Part shown: piece after piece, positions 8,137-16,181 of the stretch
Numbering within the stretch: the first letter of the stretch is position 1
Layout: the number at the start of each line of letters is the position of its first letter
NCBI GenBank assembly: GCA_028291985.1
Contig: JAQGNE010000067.1
Location: forward strand, 1-63,934
DNA from: Polaromonas sp.
Lineage (GTDB): Bacteria > Pseudomonadota > Gammaproteobacteria > Burkholderiales > Burkholderiaceae_C
Direction of reading: 5' to 3'
Length of the DNA: 63,934 bases
The notes under the pieces: generated by a model
Database searches by the model: none
Seen by the model: the letters and a program-made list of their open reading frames with translations, nothing else
What the model was told of the DNA's origin: nothing
Made by a program: the position numbers and the translations under genes

Positions 8137-9171
8137 ATGACTACAAAGCTCTTCAGTGCCACCATTGCGGGCAGCCTGCCGAAGCCAGCCTGGCTATCAG
8201 AGACCAAAAAGCTCTGGCCGCAGTGGAAGGCCGAAGGCGCGGAGCTGGCCCAGGCCAAGGCGGATGCCACGCTCCTGTGGATCAAGGCACAGGAAGACGC
8301 AGGGCTGGATGTGATCGGTGATGGAGAGCAGTCGCGCCAGCACTTTGTGCATGGCTTCCTGGAACAGGTCGAAGGCATCGATTTTGATCACAAGGTCAAG
8401 ATGGGCATCCGTAACAACCGCTACGACGCGATGGTGCCGCAAGTTGTCTCCAGCCTCAAATTGAAAGGCCGTGTGCATGCCGCTGAAGCCCAACTGCTGC
8501 GCGCCCACACCAGCAAAAAAATCAAGTTCACGCTGCCCGGCCCGATGACGATTGTCGACACCGTGGCAGACCAGTTTTATGGTGACAAGGTCAAAATGGC
8601 GATGGCTTTTGCCGAACTGCTGAACCAGGAAGCACTGGCTTTGCAAGCCGATGGCGTGGACATCATCCAGTTCGACGAGCCGGCTTTCAATGTCTATATG
8701 AAACAGGCCGCAGAATGGGGCGTGGCAGCCCTGGAGGCTGCCGCCAAGGGCCTGACCTGCACCACTGCCGTCCACATCTGCTACGGCTACGGCATCAAGG
8801 CCAACAATGACTGGAAGGCATCGCTGGGTGAAGAGTGGCGCCAGTATGAGCAGGTACTGCCAGCCTTGGCCAAAAGCAGCATTCAGCAGGTTAGCCTGGA
8901 GTGCTACCACTCGCATGTGCCGCCCCATCTGATGGCGTTGTTGGAGGGCAAGGATGTGATGGTGGGTGTGATCGATGTGGCCAGCGACGAGGTGGAGACA
9001 CCCGAGCAGATCGCCGAGACCATCGGCAAGGCCTTGCAATACGTGCCCAAAAACCGCTTGCTGCCCTGCACCAACTGTGGCCTTGCGCCCATGGACCGCG
9101 CGATCGCGGTCAGGAAGCTGGAAGCGCTCGCCAAGGGTGCTGCACTGGCTCGCGAGCGGTATGGTGCGTAG
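8137..9171 (+). CDS. Cobalamin-independent methionine synthase, core-MetE (MesD-like)
   Basis: A 344-residue single-barrel protein corresponding only to the C-terminal catalytic domain of MetE; the N-terminal folate-binding domain is absent. Zinc ligands are visible: His213 and Cys215 (AVHICYGYG), a candidate Glu255 (QVSLECYHSH) and Cys311 (LLPCTNCGL). From memory, the segments AGSLPKPAWL, GDGEQSRQHFV and ICYGYGIKAN resemble MesD of Acinetobacter, a folate-independent methionine synthase that works with a DUF1852 partner (MesX). No DUF1852 gene is in this window. AAGGA precedes the ATG. It would methylate homocysteine with a non-folate methyl donor; that donor is not known from sequence. Confidence 0.85.
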   Translation: MTTKLFSATIAGSLPKPAWLSETKKLWPQWKAEGAELAQAKADATLLWIKAQEDAGLDVIGDGEQSRQHFVHGFLEQVEGIDFDHKVKMGIRNNRYDAMVPQVVSSLKLKGRVHAAEAQLLRAHTSKKIKFTLPGPMTIVDTVADQFYGDKVKMAMAFAELLNQEALALQADGVDIIQFDEPAFNVYMKQAAEWGVAALEAAAKGLTCTTAVHICYGYGIKANNDWKASLGEEWRQYEQVLPALAKSSIQQVSLECYHSHVPPHLMALLEGKDVMVGVIDVASDEVETPEQIAETIGKALQYVPKNRLLPCTNCGLAPMDRAIAVRKLEALAKGAALARERYGA

Positions 9172-9182
9172 GGCGGCGCGGC

Positions 9183-10361
9183 ATGTCTGAGCTTGAGCAG
9201 GTGTCGCCGGCCGAGGCAGGGCTGCATCCAGCGCGCCTGCAGCGCCTGCTGTCGGTGTTGCAGTCGGATGTGGATCAGGGCTACCTTCCCGGCGCGGTCG
9301 TGCTGGTGGCCCGGCACGGCAAGGTTGCGCTGCTGGAAAGCGTTGGCAAGCAGAGCCCGGCCAGCGCGCAGAACATGGCGAACGATGCGATTTTTCGCAT
9401 CTATTCGATGACCAAACCGGTGGTGTCGGTGGCGGTCATGATGCTCATTGAGCAGGGGTTGCTGCTCCTGCACGAACCGGTTGCCAAATTCCTGCCGGAG
9501 TTTGCAGGCCAGAAAGTAGCCGTGGAGCGTGACGGCAAGGTGGCGCTGGAGGATGTGGAGAGGCCCGCCACGGTGCATGATCTGCTGCGTCACACGGCCG
9601 GCCTGACCTATGAGTTTTTAGGTACCGCGCATGTGCAGCGGCAGTACGCTCAGTTGCAGATGGGTTCGCGTGAGCGCAGCAATGCTGATTTTTCAAAAGT
9701 GCTGGCGAGTCTGCCCCTGATGTACCCGCCGGGAAGGATCTGGGAATACAGCCGCGCCACTGACGTTCTGGGCCGCCTGATAGAGGTGGTCACCGGGCAG
9801 GCGCTGAGTACCTACCTGCAGGACAACATTTTTGGCCCGCTCGGTATGAGCGACACCGGCTTTCATGTGCCCGAGCAGCACCATGGCCGTATTGCCGAGC
9901 CCTTTGCGCATGATCCTGGCGGCGGCGTTGCCATGCGGGTGCTGGAGCCGCGCCGGCGGCCTGTGATGGAAAGCGGCGGTGGCGGCCTCATGTCCACCGC
10001 GATGGACTATGCGCGTTTTCTGCAGTGCATGCGCAACCGCGGCGGGCTCGACGGCGTGCGCCTGCTGGGTCGGCACACCGTTGATTTCATGACAGCGGAT
10101 CACCTGGGCAGCATTCCCGTTGCGGGCGACCTGCTTTCGCCTGGCCATGGCTTTGGCCTGGGTTTTGCCGTGCGCACGGCCACGGGTGTGGCGCCTTTGT
10201 CAGGCTCAGTCGGCACTTACCACTGGGGCGGTATCGCGGGCACTACCTTCTTTGTCGACCCGGTGCAAGACCTGTACGCGGTGTTGATGATCCAGGCGCC
10301 CAACCAGCGCGACCACTACCGCGCCCTGTTTCGCAACATGGTTTATGCCGCACTGGAGTAG
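9183..10361 (+). CDS. Beta-lactamase-fold serine hydrolase (class C/EstB-like)
   Basis: A 392-residue hydrolase of the class C beta-lactamase/esterase family. The nucleophile motif S-M-T-K lies at residues 75-78, the Tyr motif (EYSRATDV) near 190, and the third motif appears as HWGG (YHWGGIAGTTFF) near 350, a pattern of esterases and peptidases rather than true cephalosporinases. No signal peptide is evident, suggesting a cytoplasmic enzyme. The open frame extends upstream, but the ATG at 9183 is chosen because it follows the MetE-like stop by 11 bases and starts the family homology. It belongs to the oxidoreductase-MetE-hydrolase-cupin run; the cupin follows after seven bases. Confidence 0.88.
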   Translation: MSELEQVSPAEAGLHPARLQRLLSVLQSDVDQGYLPGAVVLVARHGKVALLESVGKQSPASAQNMANDAIFRIYSMTKPVVSVAVMMLIEQGLLLLHEPVAKFLPEFAGQKVAVERDGKVALEDVERPATVHDLLRHTAGLTYEFLGTAHVQRQYAQLQMGSRERSNADFSKVLASLPLMYPPGRIWEYSRATDVLGRLIEVVTGQALSTYLQDNIFGPLGMSDTGFHVPEQHHGRIAEPFAHDPGGGVAMRVLEPRRRPVMESGGGGLMSTAMDYARFLQCMRNRGGLDGVRLLGRHTVDFMTADHLGSIPVAGDLLSPGHGFGLGFAVRTATGVAPLSGSVGTYHWGGIAGTTFFVDPVQDLYAVLMIQAPNQRDHYRALFRNMVYAALE

Positions 10362-10368
10362 CAACACG

Positions 10369-10878
10369 ATGAGCCACGATCAACACCACGAACAGCCTTC
10401 CGCTCCAGCGGTTCCTAAGACCGACTGGAAGCACGACGGTGTGCGCGTCGTGCCTGCACGCCAGCTTGACGGGAATGTGCCATCCACACCGGGTATGGAC
10501 CGCAAGGCGGCCATCAACTTTGCCCGGGTGGGTGCCCAAAAGCTTTGGGCCGGCACGGTGACCATCCATGCCAACGCCAAGACCGGCGCGCATCATCACG
10601 GTCATCTGGAAAGCGTGATTTATGTGGTCAGGGGCAGGGCCCGCATGCGCTGGGGTGAGTCGCTGGAGTTCACGGCCGAGGCGGGACCGGGCGATTTCAT
10701 CTATGTACCGCCCTACGTGCCGCATCAGGAGATCAATGCCAGCCCCAGCGAACCACTTGAATGTGTGCTGTGCCGCAGTGACGGCGAGGCCGTTGCGATA
10801 AACCTCGATATTGAACCGGTGGAAAAGCCGGACACGGTGCTGTGGATTGACCCGACACATCCTCAGGGCGGTGTATAG
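10369..10878 (+). CDS. Cupin domain protein
   Basis: A 169-residue cupin. The first cupin motif is GAHHHGHLESVIYVVRGRA (metal ligands His, His, Glu) and the second is PGDFIYVPPYVPHQE (the last His ligand), so a mononuclear metal site is intact. The ATG at 10369 follows the hydrolase stop by seven bases, implying an operon. Such single-domain cupins are often dioxygenases, isomerases or sugar/ligand sensors; the family is too broad to predict a substrate. Charged His-rich MSHDQHHEQ begins the protein. Confidence 0.87.
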   Translation: MSHDQHHEQPSAPAVPKTDWKHDGVRVVPARQLDGNVPSTPGMDRKAAINFARVGAQKLWAGTVTIHANAKTGAHHHGHLESVIYVVRGRARMRWGESLEFTAEAGPGDFIYVPPYVPHQEINASPSEPLECVLCRSDGEAVAINLDIEPVEKPDTVLWIDPTHPQGGV

Positions 10879-11070
10879 GGCCGCACTGTGTGTACCGTCG
10901 GTAGCTGCCGGGTAAAGCAGTTCCGGGACTGTCGATGCGAGCTTCATTGGCGCAGGTGGTTCGCCAGGGCTGGTTGATGGAAACGTCTGTTTACATATTT
11001 CAACATCGTCCTACAGCTCATCCGTAGTGCGGCTGGTACAACTGAAAACGTAACTTCAGGAGTACAGAAC

Positions 11071-11778
11071 ATGCCAACTCATCAAGCCCCCGGATCAACC
11101 GCAACTTATCAGCCGCAGATGGCCGACCACCTGCGCCACAGCCGAACGCTGGTCGCCATGGTCGCTGTTCTGGGCGTCACTGTGCTGGCGCTCGGTGCCG
11201 CACTGGTCGTCAACCGATCTGAAGCGCAGCCGGGAGGCGCAGCCCCCAAAACACAGCTGGCCCTTGCAGCACCCGCGCCTGGCATCGCACAGCCGCTGCC
11301 CGCCTCTCCGCGGTCTTCACCGGCGCCAAAGGTCGTCGCAGCCACGTCAAAACCTGTGAGCAACACAGTAGGATCGCGCCCCGCTCCCGCAGTGGTGGCG
11401 CGAGCCAATGGGTGCGCTGATTGCGGCACGGTAGAAGCGGTGACGGCGATCAAGCGGCAGGGTCAGGTCAACGGTGTGGCGGTCGGCAACACCACCATTG
11501 GCCTCGGCACCGTGGCGGGCGGCGTGATCGGCGGCCTCCTGGGCAACCAGGTGGGCGGCGGAAACGGCAAGACGGCCATGACCGTCATTGGCGCTGCCGG
11601 TGGCGCCTATGCCGGTAACCGGGTTGAGCAGAACATGAAAAGCGTGACGGTCTACGATGTGCGGGTTCGCATGAACGATGGCTCGAGCCGCCGTGTTGAG
11701 GTGTCAAGCCCGGTTGCCGTGGGCTCGCGGGTCACGGTCGAGGGCAAGAACATTCGCCTGGCCAACGCCGCAGGTTAA
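11071..11778 (+). CDS. Glycine-zipper 2TM-domain envelope protein
   Basis: A 235-residue protein with one N-terminal membrane anchor (residues ~28-48), a Pro/Ala-rich linker, then a CADCGTV segment and a glycine-zipper domain (TVAGGVIGGLLGNQVGGG ... GAAGGAYAGNRVEQ) like that of SlyB and the Rickettsia 17 kDa antigen family. A short beta-rich tail (VTVYDVRVRMNDGSSRRVEV) closes it. It probably sits in the inner membrane with the zipper in the periplasm. A ribosome site AGGAGTAC precedes the ATG. A strong terminator follows, so it is likely monocistronic. Confidence 0.87.
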   Translation: MPTHQAPGSTATYQPQMADHLRHSRTLVAMVAVLGVTVLALGAALVVNRSEAQPGGAAPKTQLALAAPAPGIAQPLPASPRSSPAPKVVAATSKPVSNTVGSRPAPAVVARANGCADCGTVEAVTAIKRQGQVNGVAVGNTTIGLGTVAGGVIGGLLGNQVGGGNGKTAMTVIGAAGGAYAGNRVEQNMKSVTVYDVRVRMNDGSSRRVEVSSPVAVGSRVTVEGKNIRLANAAG

Positions 11779-11844
11779 GCACATATCGGGTGCGGCTCAC
11801 GGCCGTGGTTTACTGACGCACTGAAGCGACTGTGCCGCGACCGC

Positions 11845-11877
11845 AAAAAAAGCGTGATGCTGCATCACGCTTTTTTT
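11845..11877. terminator. Strong bidirectional intrinsic terminator
   Basis: Seven A residues, the perfect stem GCGTGATG / CATCACGC with a three-base loop, then seven T residues. The A and T tracts make it able to act on both strands. It ends the glycine-zipper gene. Confidence 0.93.
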
Positions 11878-12068
11878 GCATTCAACCAGCCGCTGGCATG
11901 CACCGATGAACAGATGCTGCCACTTGCGATATGCGAAGATCACTGGTGGCCGCAACAGCATCTCAGTGCCTAACCGAATCGGGTCGGCCCGCCATGCAGT
12001 ATGGCAAGGCAAATCAGCCTCACAAGCGCCATCAAAACCACTACCAAGAGCACCATCGAAAGCATCTT

Positions 12069-12350
12069 ATGAAAGCCATCTGGAACGGCGCCGTCATCGC
12101 GCAAAGCGACACCACTGAAGTGGTTGAAGGCAACCACTATTTCCCTGAAAATTCGTTGAACCGCGACTACGTCACCTTCAGCAACCACCACACCATGTGT
12201 TCATGGAAAGGCCAGGCGAGCTATTACTCGCTGCTTGTCAACGGCGAGATGAATACCGACGCCGCCTGGTACTACCCCGACCCGACACCGGCGGCCGAGA
12301 ACATCAAGGGCCATGTGGCTTTTTGGAAAGGTGTGAAGATCGAGGCTTGA
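12069..12350 (+). CDS. DUF427 family protein
   Basis: A 93-residue protein matching DUF427 end to end: MKAIWNGAVIAQSDTTEVVE at the start, the conserved NHYFPENSLN, and TMCSWKGQASYYSL followed by AAWYYPDPTPAA. The open frame runs further upstream, but homology begins at the ATG at 12069. The fold is a small beta-barrel and the function is unknown. It is flanked by an upstream terminator and a ~200-base gap before the aldolase gene, so it is probably transcribed alone. Confidence 0.92.
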   Translation: MKAIWNGAVIAQSDTTEVVEGNHYFPENSLNRDYVTFSNHHTMCSWKGQASYYSLLVNGEMNTDAAWYYPDPTPAAENIKGHVAFWKGVKIEA

Positions 12351-12552
12351 GCTTGAGCTGGCGCAGACCCCTGCGGTTGTGCTGGCCCTTTCATGTCTTC
12401 TCAGTCTTTTATCGCGCATCCCGCAATTTCCCAGGCTGCCTCGATCCGGGTTAACCCTCTCGTTTTTTGCCGGCCCCTGCCTTTTCAAGTTGCTTTATCG
12501 TACGTACACTTATTAAGCGCGCCAGTTTTTCCGGCGCTTGATAAGGAGCAAC

Positions 12553-13269
12553 ATGAGTCTTGCCGAACCCGACGCGGCGCTGGTTGACAAGCTGGTCATT
12601 GCCAATCGCATCCTGTACGACCGCGGCGTGGTCGACGGCTTTGGGCATATCAGCGTTCGACATGACAAATCAGACGCGCATTTTTTGCTGTCATGCAATC
12701 GCGCGCCAGGGCTTGTCAAACGTGCCGACATACTGGCCTATGACCTGGACGGAAACCTTGCCGTTGAATCCAACCTGCGCTCTTACCTTGAGCGGTTTCT
12801 GCATTGCGAAATCTACCGTTCCCGGCCAGATGTCATGTCCATCGTGCACAGCCATTCGGTCAGCGTAATTCCATTCGGAGTCACCGGCCAGCGCCTGCGT
12901 CCGATCTTTCACATGAGCGGTTTTCTGGGCAGCGGTTCCTCGCTTTTCGAGATACGTGAATCCAGCGGCAACACCGACTTGCTGATACGCAACAGCGGGT
13001 TGGGCCGTGAGCTGGCCAAATCACTGGGCCAGCACAGCTGCGTGCTGATGCGCGGACACGGCTCTACAGTGGTGGCGCCTTCGATTGAGCGCGCAGTCTT
13101 TCGGGCGGTCTATGCCGAAGAAAACGCCAAGCTGCAGATCACCGCCATGGGGCTTGGTCCAGTGGAGTACCTCACACCTGAAGAAGCAGACCTGGCCATG
13201 AACACCAACGAAGGCCAGGTGATGCGTCCGTGGGAATTGTGGGCAGGGGCTGTGGGCGCTGTCGATTGA
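12553..13269 (+). CDS. Class II aldolase/adducin family protein
   Basis: A 238-residue protein of the class II aldolase/adducin fold (fuculose-phosphate aldolase-like). The zinc triad is recognisable as HSHSVSV (near residue 97) and the later RGHGSTVV, with GFGHISVRH at the N-terminus. AAGGAG sits seven bases before the ATG at 12553, which sets the start. It would cleave or decarboxylate a hydroxy-acid or sugar-acid type substrate. A Bug receptor gene follows after 42 bases, so receptor and enzyme probably serve the same carbon source (inference). A hairpin with arms AAGCGC/GCGCTT lies between a likely promoter and the ribosome site. Confidence 0.88.
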   Translation: MSLAEPDAALVDKLVIANRILYDRGVVDGFGHISVRHDKSDAHFLLSCNRAPGLVKRADILAYDLDGNLAVESNLRSYLERFLHCEIYRSRPDVMSIVHSHSVSVIPFGVTGQRLRPIFHMSGFLGSGSSLFEIRESSGNTDLLIRNSGLGRELAKSLGQHSCVLMRGHGSTVVAPSIERAVFRAVYAEENAKLQITAMGLGPVEYLTPEEADLAMNTNEGQVMRPWELWAGAVGAVD

Positions 13270-13311
13270 GCGTCAAGCGCAGTCGATGCAACAAAATACG
13301 GGAGACCTGTC

Positions 13312-14289
13312 ATGACCTCAATCAGCAAATTTCTGCCTGCGGCTGTGCTGCTGGCTGTGGCGCAGCTGTCGGCGCTGCCTGCGCTGGCCCAAACCTTTCC
13401 AGCGCGTCCGGTCAAGATCATTGTTCCTTACGGCACCGGCGGCGGCTCTGACATTCTGGCGCGTCAGATTGGCGCCCGGCTGCAAAATATGTGGGGCCAA
13501 GGCGTGGCTATCGACAACCGTGCAGGCGCTTCCGGCAACATCGGTACCGAAGCGGTCGTGCATTCGCCTGCCGACGGCTACACCCTGCTGCTGCAAAACA
13601 GCACCATGGTGGTGAACCCGGCCGTCAACGGCAAGCTCAACTATGATCCCGAGACTGACCTAACGCCCATCATGCTGCTGGGCCTGACGCCTATTGCACT
13701 GGTGTCGCACCAGAGCACCAACATCAAGACGCTCAAGGAGCTGACCGACTACTCGAAGGCCAACCCGGCGGCGCTTAACTACGGTTCGTGCGGTGTGGGT
13801 ACTCCCCAGCACTTTGTGATGGAACTGGTCAAGCAGAAGTCTGGCGTCAGGGCGACCAATATCGGCTACAAAGGTTGCGCGCCCGCGCTTAATGATGTCG
13901 TGGGCGGACAGGTGCAACTGGCCATCTTGAGCGCTAATCTCGTTGCGCCGCATCTGAAAACCGGCAAGCTCAATGGCATCGGCGTGTCAACCGCCGCGCG
14001 CTACCAGCTGACGCCGCAGGTGCCCACATTTGAAGAGCAGGGGCTCAAGCCGCTGGACTTTTCCATCTGGTACGCACTGATGGGCCCGGCAAAAATGCCA
14101 GCCGATGTGGTCGCCAAAATTTATGCCGATGTGCAAAAAGTACTGGCTGAACCCGCTGTCAAGGAAAACCTCTCCGGTGCTGGCGTCGAGCCGCTGTCTG
14201 GCAATGGCGCCGACCTGGCTAAACTCGTCAAGGAAGACCTGGCACGCTATGCGCAGCTGGCCAGGTCGGCCGGCATCAAGGGCGAGTAG
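13312..14289 (+). CDS. Bug/TctC-family periplasmic substrate-binding protein
   Basis: A 325-residue Bug receptor with a clear signal peptide (MTSISKFLPAAVLLAVAQ..., cleavage near ALA-QTFPARPV). Family marks include VKIIVPYGTGGGSDILAR, a GASGNIGTEAV loop and GYKGCAPALNDVVGGQVQ. It carries an unusual pair of cysteines (NYGSCGVGTPQHF and YKGCAP) that could pair in the periplasm. ACGGGAGACCT supplies the ribosome site. It lies directly behind the class II aldolase gene, suggesting capture of that enzyme's substrate or a precursor. Confidence 0.92.
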   Translation: MTSISKFLPAAVLLAVAQLSALPALAQTFPARPVKIIVPYGTGGGSDILARQIGARLQNMWGQGVAIDNRAGASGNIGTEAVVHSPADGYTLLLQNSTMVVNPAVNGKLNYDPETDLTPIMLLGLTPIALVSHQSTNIKTLKELTDYSKANPAALNYGSCGVGTPQHFVMELVKQKSGVRATNIGYKGCAPALNDVVGGQVQLAILSANLVAPHLKTGKLNGIGVSTAARYQLTPQVPTFEEQGLKPLDFSIWYALMGPAKMPADVVAKIYADVQKVLAEPAVKENLSGAGVEPLSGNGADLAKLVKEDLARYAQLARSAGIKGE

Positions 14290-14522
14290 GAGCCCTGCAT
14301 CACAGCGCACTGCACCACAGCGCATGTGCTGCGAGACCGTTCCGGTCCGGGGTGACGGTATCGCGGCTGCCGATAGCGGGTGGCCTAGCGCTGTCCGGCC
14401 AGCCGTAACTGTTTGTGCGGTCCGGCCGGCAGAGATCGGCATGTTGTCCGATAGGAGATGCGCAGCTTTTCGGGCCATGATCTTTGATGGAAATGACCTG
14501 ACTTCAAGAAGGATGGGCCGGC

Positions 14523-14960
14523 ATGTTCAGACAGATTCTGGTTCCTGTAGACGGCTCGCACACCTCCGACAAGGCCATAGAGAAAGCCGCCAGCATTGCC
14601 AGCGCGTTTTCAGCCAGGATAACGGTGGTCTGCGTGATCGACACCTACGCCTTTACCGGCGTTGGCAACGATATGGCCTACGGCCAGGCTGAATACCTGA
14701 GTTCAGCCACTGCCGAGGCCCATCAGGCCACCCGCGCTGCCAGTGCCATCTTCCGGCAAAGCGGCGTCGATACGGCGTTGGCCGTTGTCGAAGGCCAGGC
14801 GGTTTACCGCTCTATCCTGGATACCGCAGCAGGCTGCGATGCCGACCTGATCGTGATGGGATCGCACGGCCGCAAGGGCCTGACGAAGCTGGTGCTGGGA
14901 AGCGTGGCGTCACAGGTGTTGTCGCACACCCATTTGCCGGTTTTGATCGTTCGTGAATAA
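14523..14960 (+). CDS. Universal stress protein (UspA family)
   Basis: A 145-residue single Usp domain. It starts with MFRQILVPVDGS, the typical first strand and phosphate loop, and ends with the ATP-binding signature GSHGRKGLTKLVLGSVA (G-2x-G-9x-G-S), so it probably binds ATP. Cytoplasmic stress-response role by family. The ~230-base upstream gap probably carries its promoter. The DUF465 gene follows with only 12 bases between stop and start, so the two form an operon. Confidence 0.93.
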   Translation: MFRQILVPVDGSHTSDKAIEKAASIASAFSARITVVCVIDTYAFTGVGNDMAYGQAEYLSSATAEAHQATRAASAIFRQSGVDTALAVVEGQAVYRSILDTAAGCDADLIVMGSHGRKGLTKLVLGSVASQVLSHTHLPVLIVRE

Positions 14961-14972
14961 AGGATGCTTGCC

Positions 14973-15212
14973 ATGGAATTGATGAACCACGACCTCGCGC
15001 ATGAGTTTCCGGAACACCTCGAAAAGATGCGCGAGCTGAAGCTTTCCGACGCGCACTTTGCCAAGCTGTTTACGCAGTATGACGAAGACAATCACGCGAT
15101 CCAGAAATACGAACTGGGCGCTGATGTCATCAGCGATGACGCGCTGGAAGAGCTAAAGAAGCAGCGCCTTCAGATCAAGGACGAGATCTACCAGCTGTTG
15201 ACGCGTTCATGA
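14973..15212 (+). CDS. DUF465/YdcH family small protein
   Basis: A 79-residue, highly charged helical protein of the YdcH/DUF465 family, recognisable from FPEHLEKMRELKLSDAHFAK and the C-terminal LEELKKQRLQIKDEIYQLL coiled segment. Three in-frame ATGs exist; the one at 14973 has AAAGG at an ideal distance, while the one at 14964 is too close. It probably forms a coiled coil; the function of the family is not known. It is paired with the universal stress gene, and a dispersed repeat lies shortly downstream. Confidence 0.85.
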   Translation: MELMNHDLAHEFPEHLEKMRELKLSDAHFAKLFTQYDEDNHAIQKYELGADVISDDALEELKKQRLQIKDEIYQLLTRS

Positions 15213-15235
15213 GCAGTACCTGGGCCAGAATGGAA

Positions 15236-15300
15236 AATTTAAGCAAAATAGGCCTCTAGACCAGCCTATATAAGGGGTGGTAACTATTAAATAAATAGCA
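15236..15300 (+). repeat. Dispersed palindromic repeat, copy 3
   Basis: The copy shows GCAAAATAGGCCTCTAGACC, then GCCTATATAAGGGGTGG, then the right hairpin (a)CTATtaaataaATAGC with the first G changed to A. It lies between the DUF465 gene and the end of the SDR gene on the other strand. Confidence 0.8.
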
Positions 15301-15377
15301 AGCTATTCCAAGTCTACCCCAGCCACTAGCTGGCAATAGATCATACGGCTCGGCATGAGTGCCTGCCTACAACCGGC

Positions 15378-16142
15378 TCAGCCCCTGACATCTGCAACCG
15401 CGTCCTGACCAAAACGGGGTGAGGCCAAAAACGCCAGCACGCGTGCTGCCGCTGCGTCGGGCGAGGTCAGGGCGCCAGTGGCTTTGAGTTGCACAAAATT
15501 TACCTGGTCAGGAAAGCTCGTACTCTCTAATGAACGCAGTTGCTGCTGCATATCGGTGTCGATCACGCCCGGCGCAAGCGAGCAGACTTTTGCGCCATGG
15601 GTCTTGCGTGCTTCTTCCAGCGCGAGGCAGCGCGTGAAATGGTCCATGCCCGCCTTGGCGGCGCAATAGGTAGCCTGCGCAGCCATGGCGCGGCGCCCCA
15701 AGCCTGATGAGATATTCAGAACTTTTCGGCAGGCCGGCCAATGGCCGGTCGCATTTAAAAAAGCCGAGGTGAGTTGCAGCGGCGCCTCCAGCCCAACCCG
15801 AAGTGCCTGTGCCAGCCCCGCGAGGCTTTCCTCGGGCATGTCAGCCAGGGCAGCGATGCGCGGTATGACGCCCGCGTTATTGATCAGCGAAGCCTCTGAA
15901 AATGCGGCTGCTGGCTGGTCCTTCAGCCACTGGGCCAGTCTGGCGCTGACAGCCGCGCCATTTGCCAGGTCTTCGGTCCATTGCATGAGCACAGCGCCTT
16001 TTTGCAGCGCTTGCTGGTCAAGACCGGCATTTACCTGGCGGGATATGCAGAGCAGCGTATGACCCGGCCGAAGCAAACGGGTCGCGATCGCCAGGCCCAT
16101 GCCACGAGATGCGCCGGTGATGATAAAAAGCGATGTCGTCAT
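15378..16142 (-). CDS. Short-chain dehydrogenase/reductase
   Basis: A 254-residue classical SDR. The NAD(P) loop is TGASRGMGLAIA near the N-terminus, NNAG is present near residue 90, and the catalytic YxxxK appears as YCAAK with the preceding Ser in LNISSGLGRR. The ATG at 16142 is chosen; a TTG at 16166 would add eight residues before the first strand. It is the last gene of a minus-strand run and follows the dioxygenase-like gene by 39 bases. The closest functional relatives may be sepiapterin-reductase-type SDRs, but this is only an impression. Confidence 0.87.
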   Translation of the reverse strand: MTTSLFIITGASRGMGLAIATRLLRPGHTLLCISRQVNAGLDQQALQKGAVLMQWTEDLANGAAVSARLAQWLKDQPAAAFSEASLINNAGVIPRIAALADMPEESLAGLAQALRVGLEAPLQLTSAFLNATGHWPACRKVLNISSGLGRRAMAAQATYCAAKAGMDHFTRCLALEEARKTHGAKVCSLAPGVIDTDMQQQLRSLESTSFPDQVNFVQLKATGALTSPDAAAARVLAFLASPRFGQDAVADVRG

Positions 16143-16181
16143 GATTTGGGGAGTCTGGTGATGCAAGAAGAAAAAAGACGC

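Noticed and set aside
8901..9182. Upstream extension of the serine hydrolase frame
   Set aside because: It overlaps the core-MetE gene and has random composition; homology begins at 9183.
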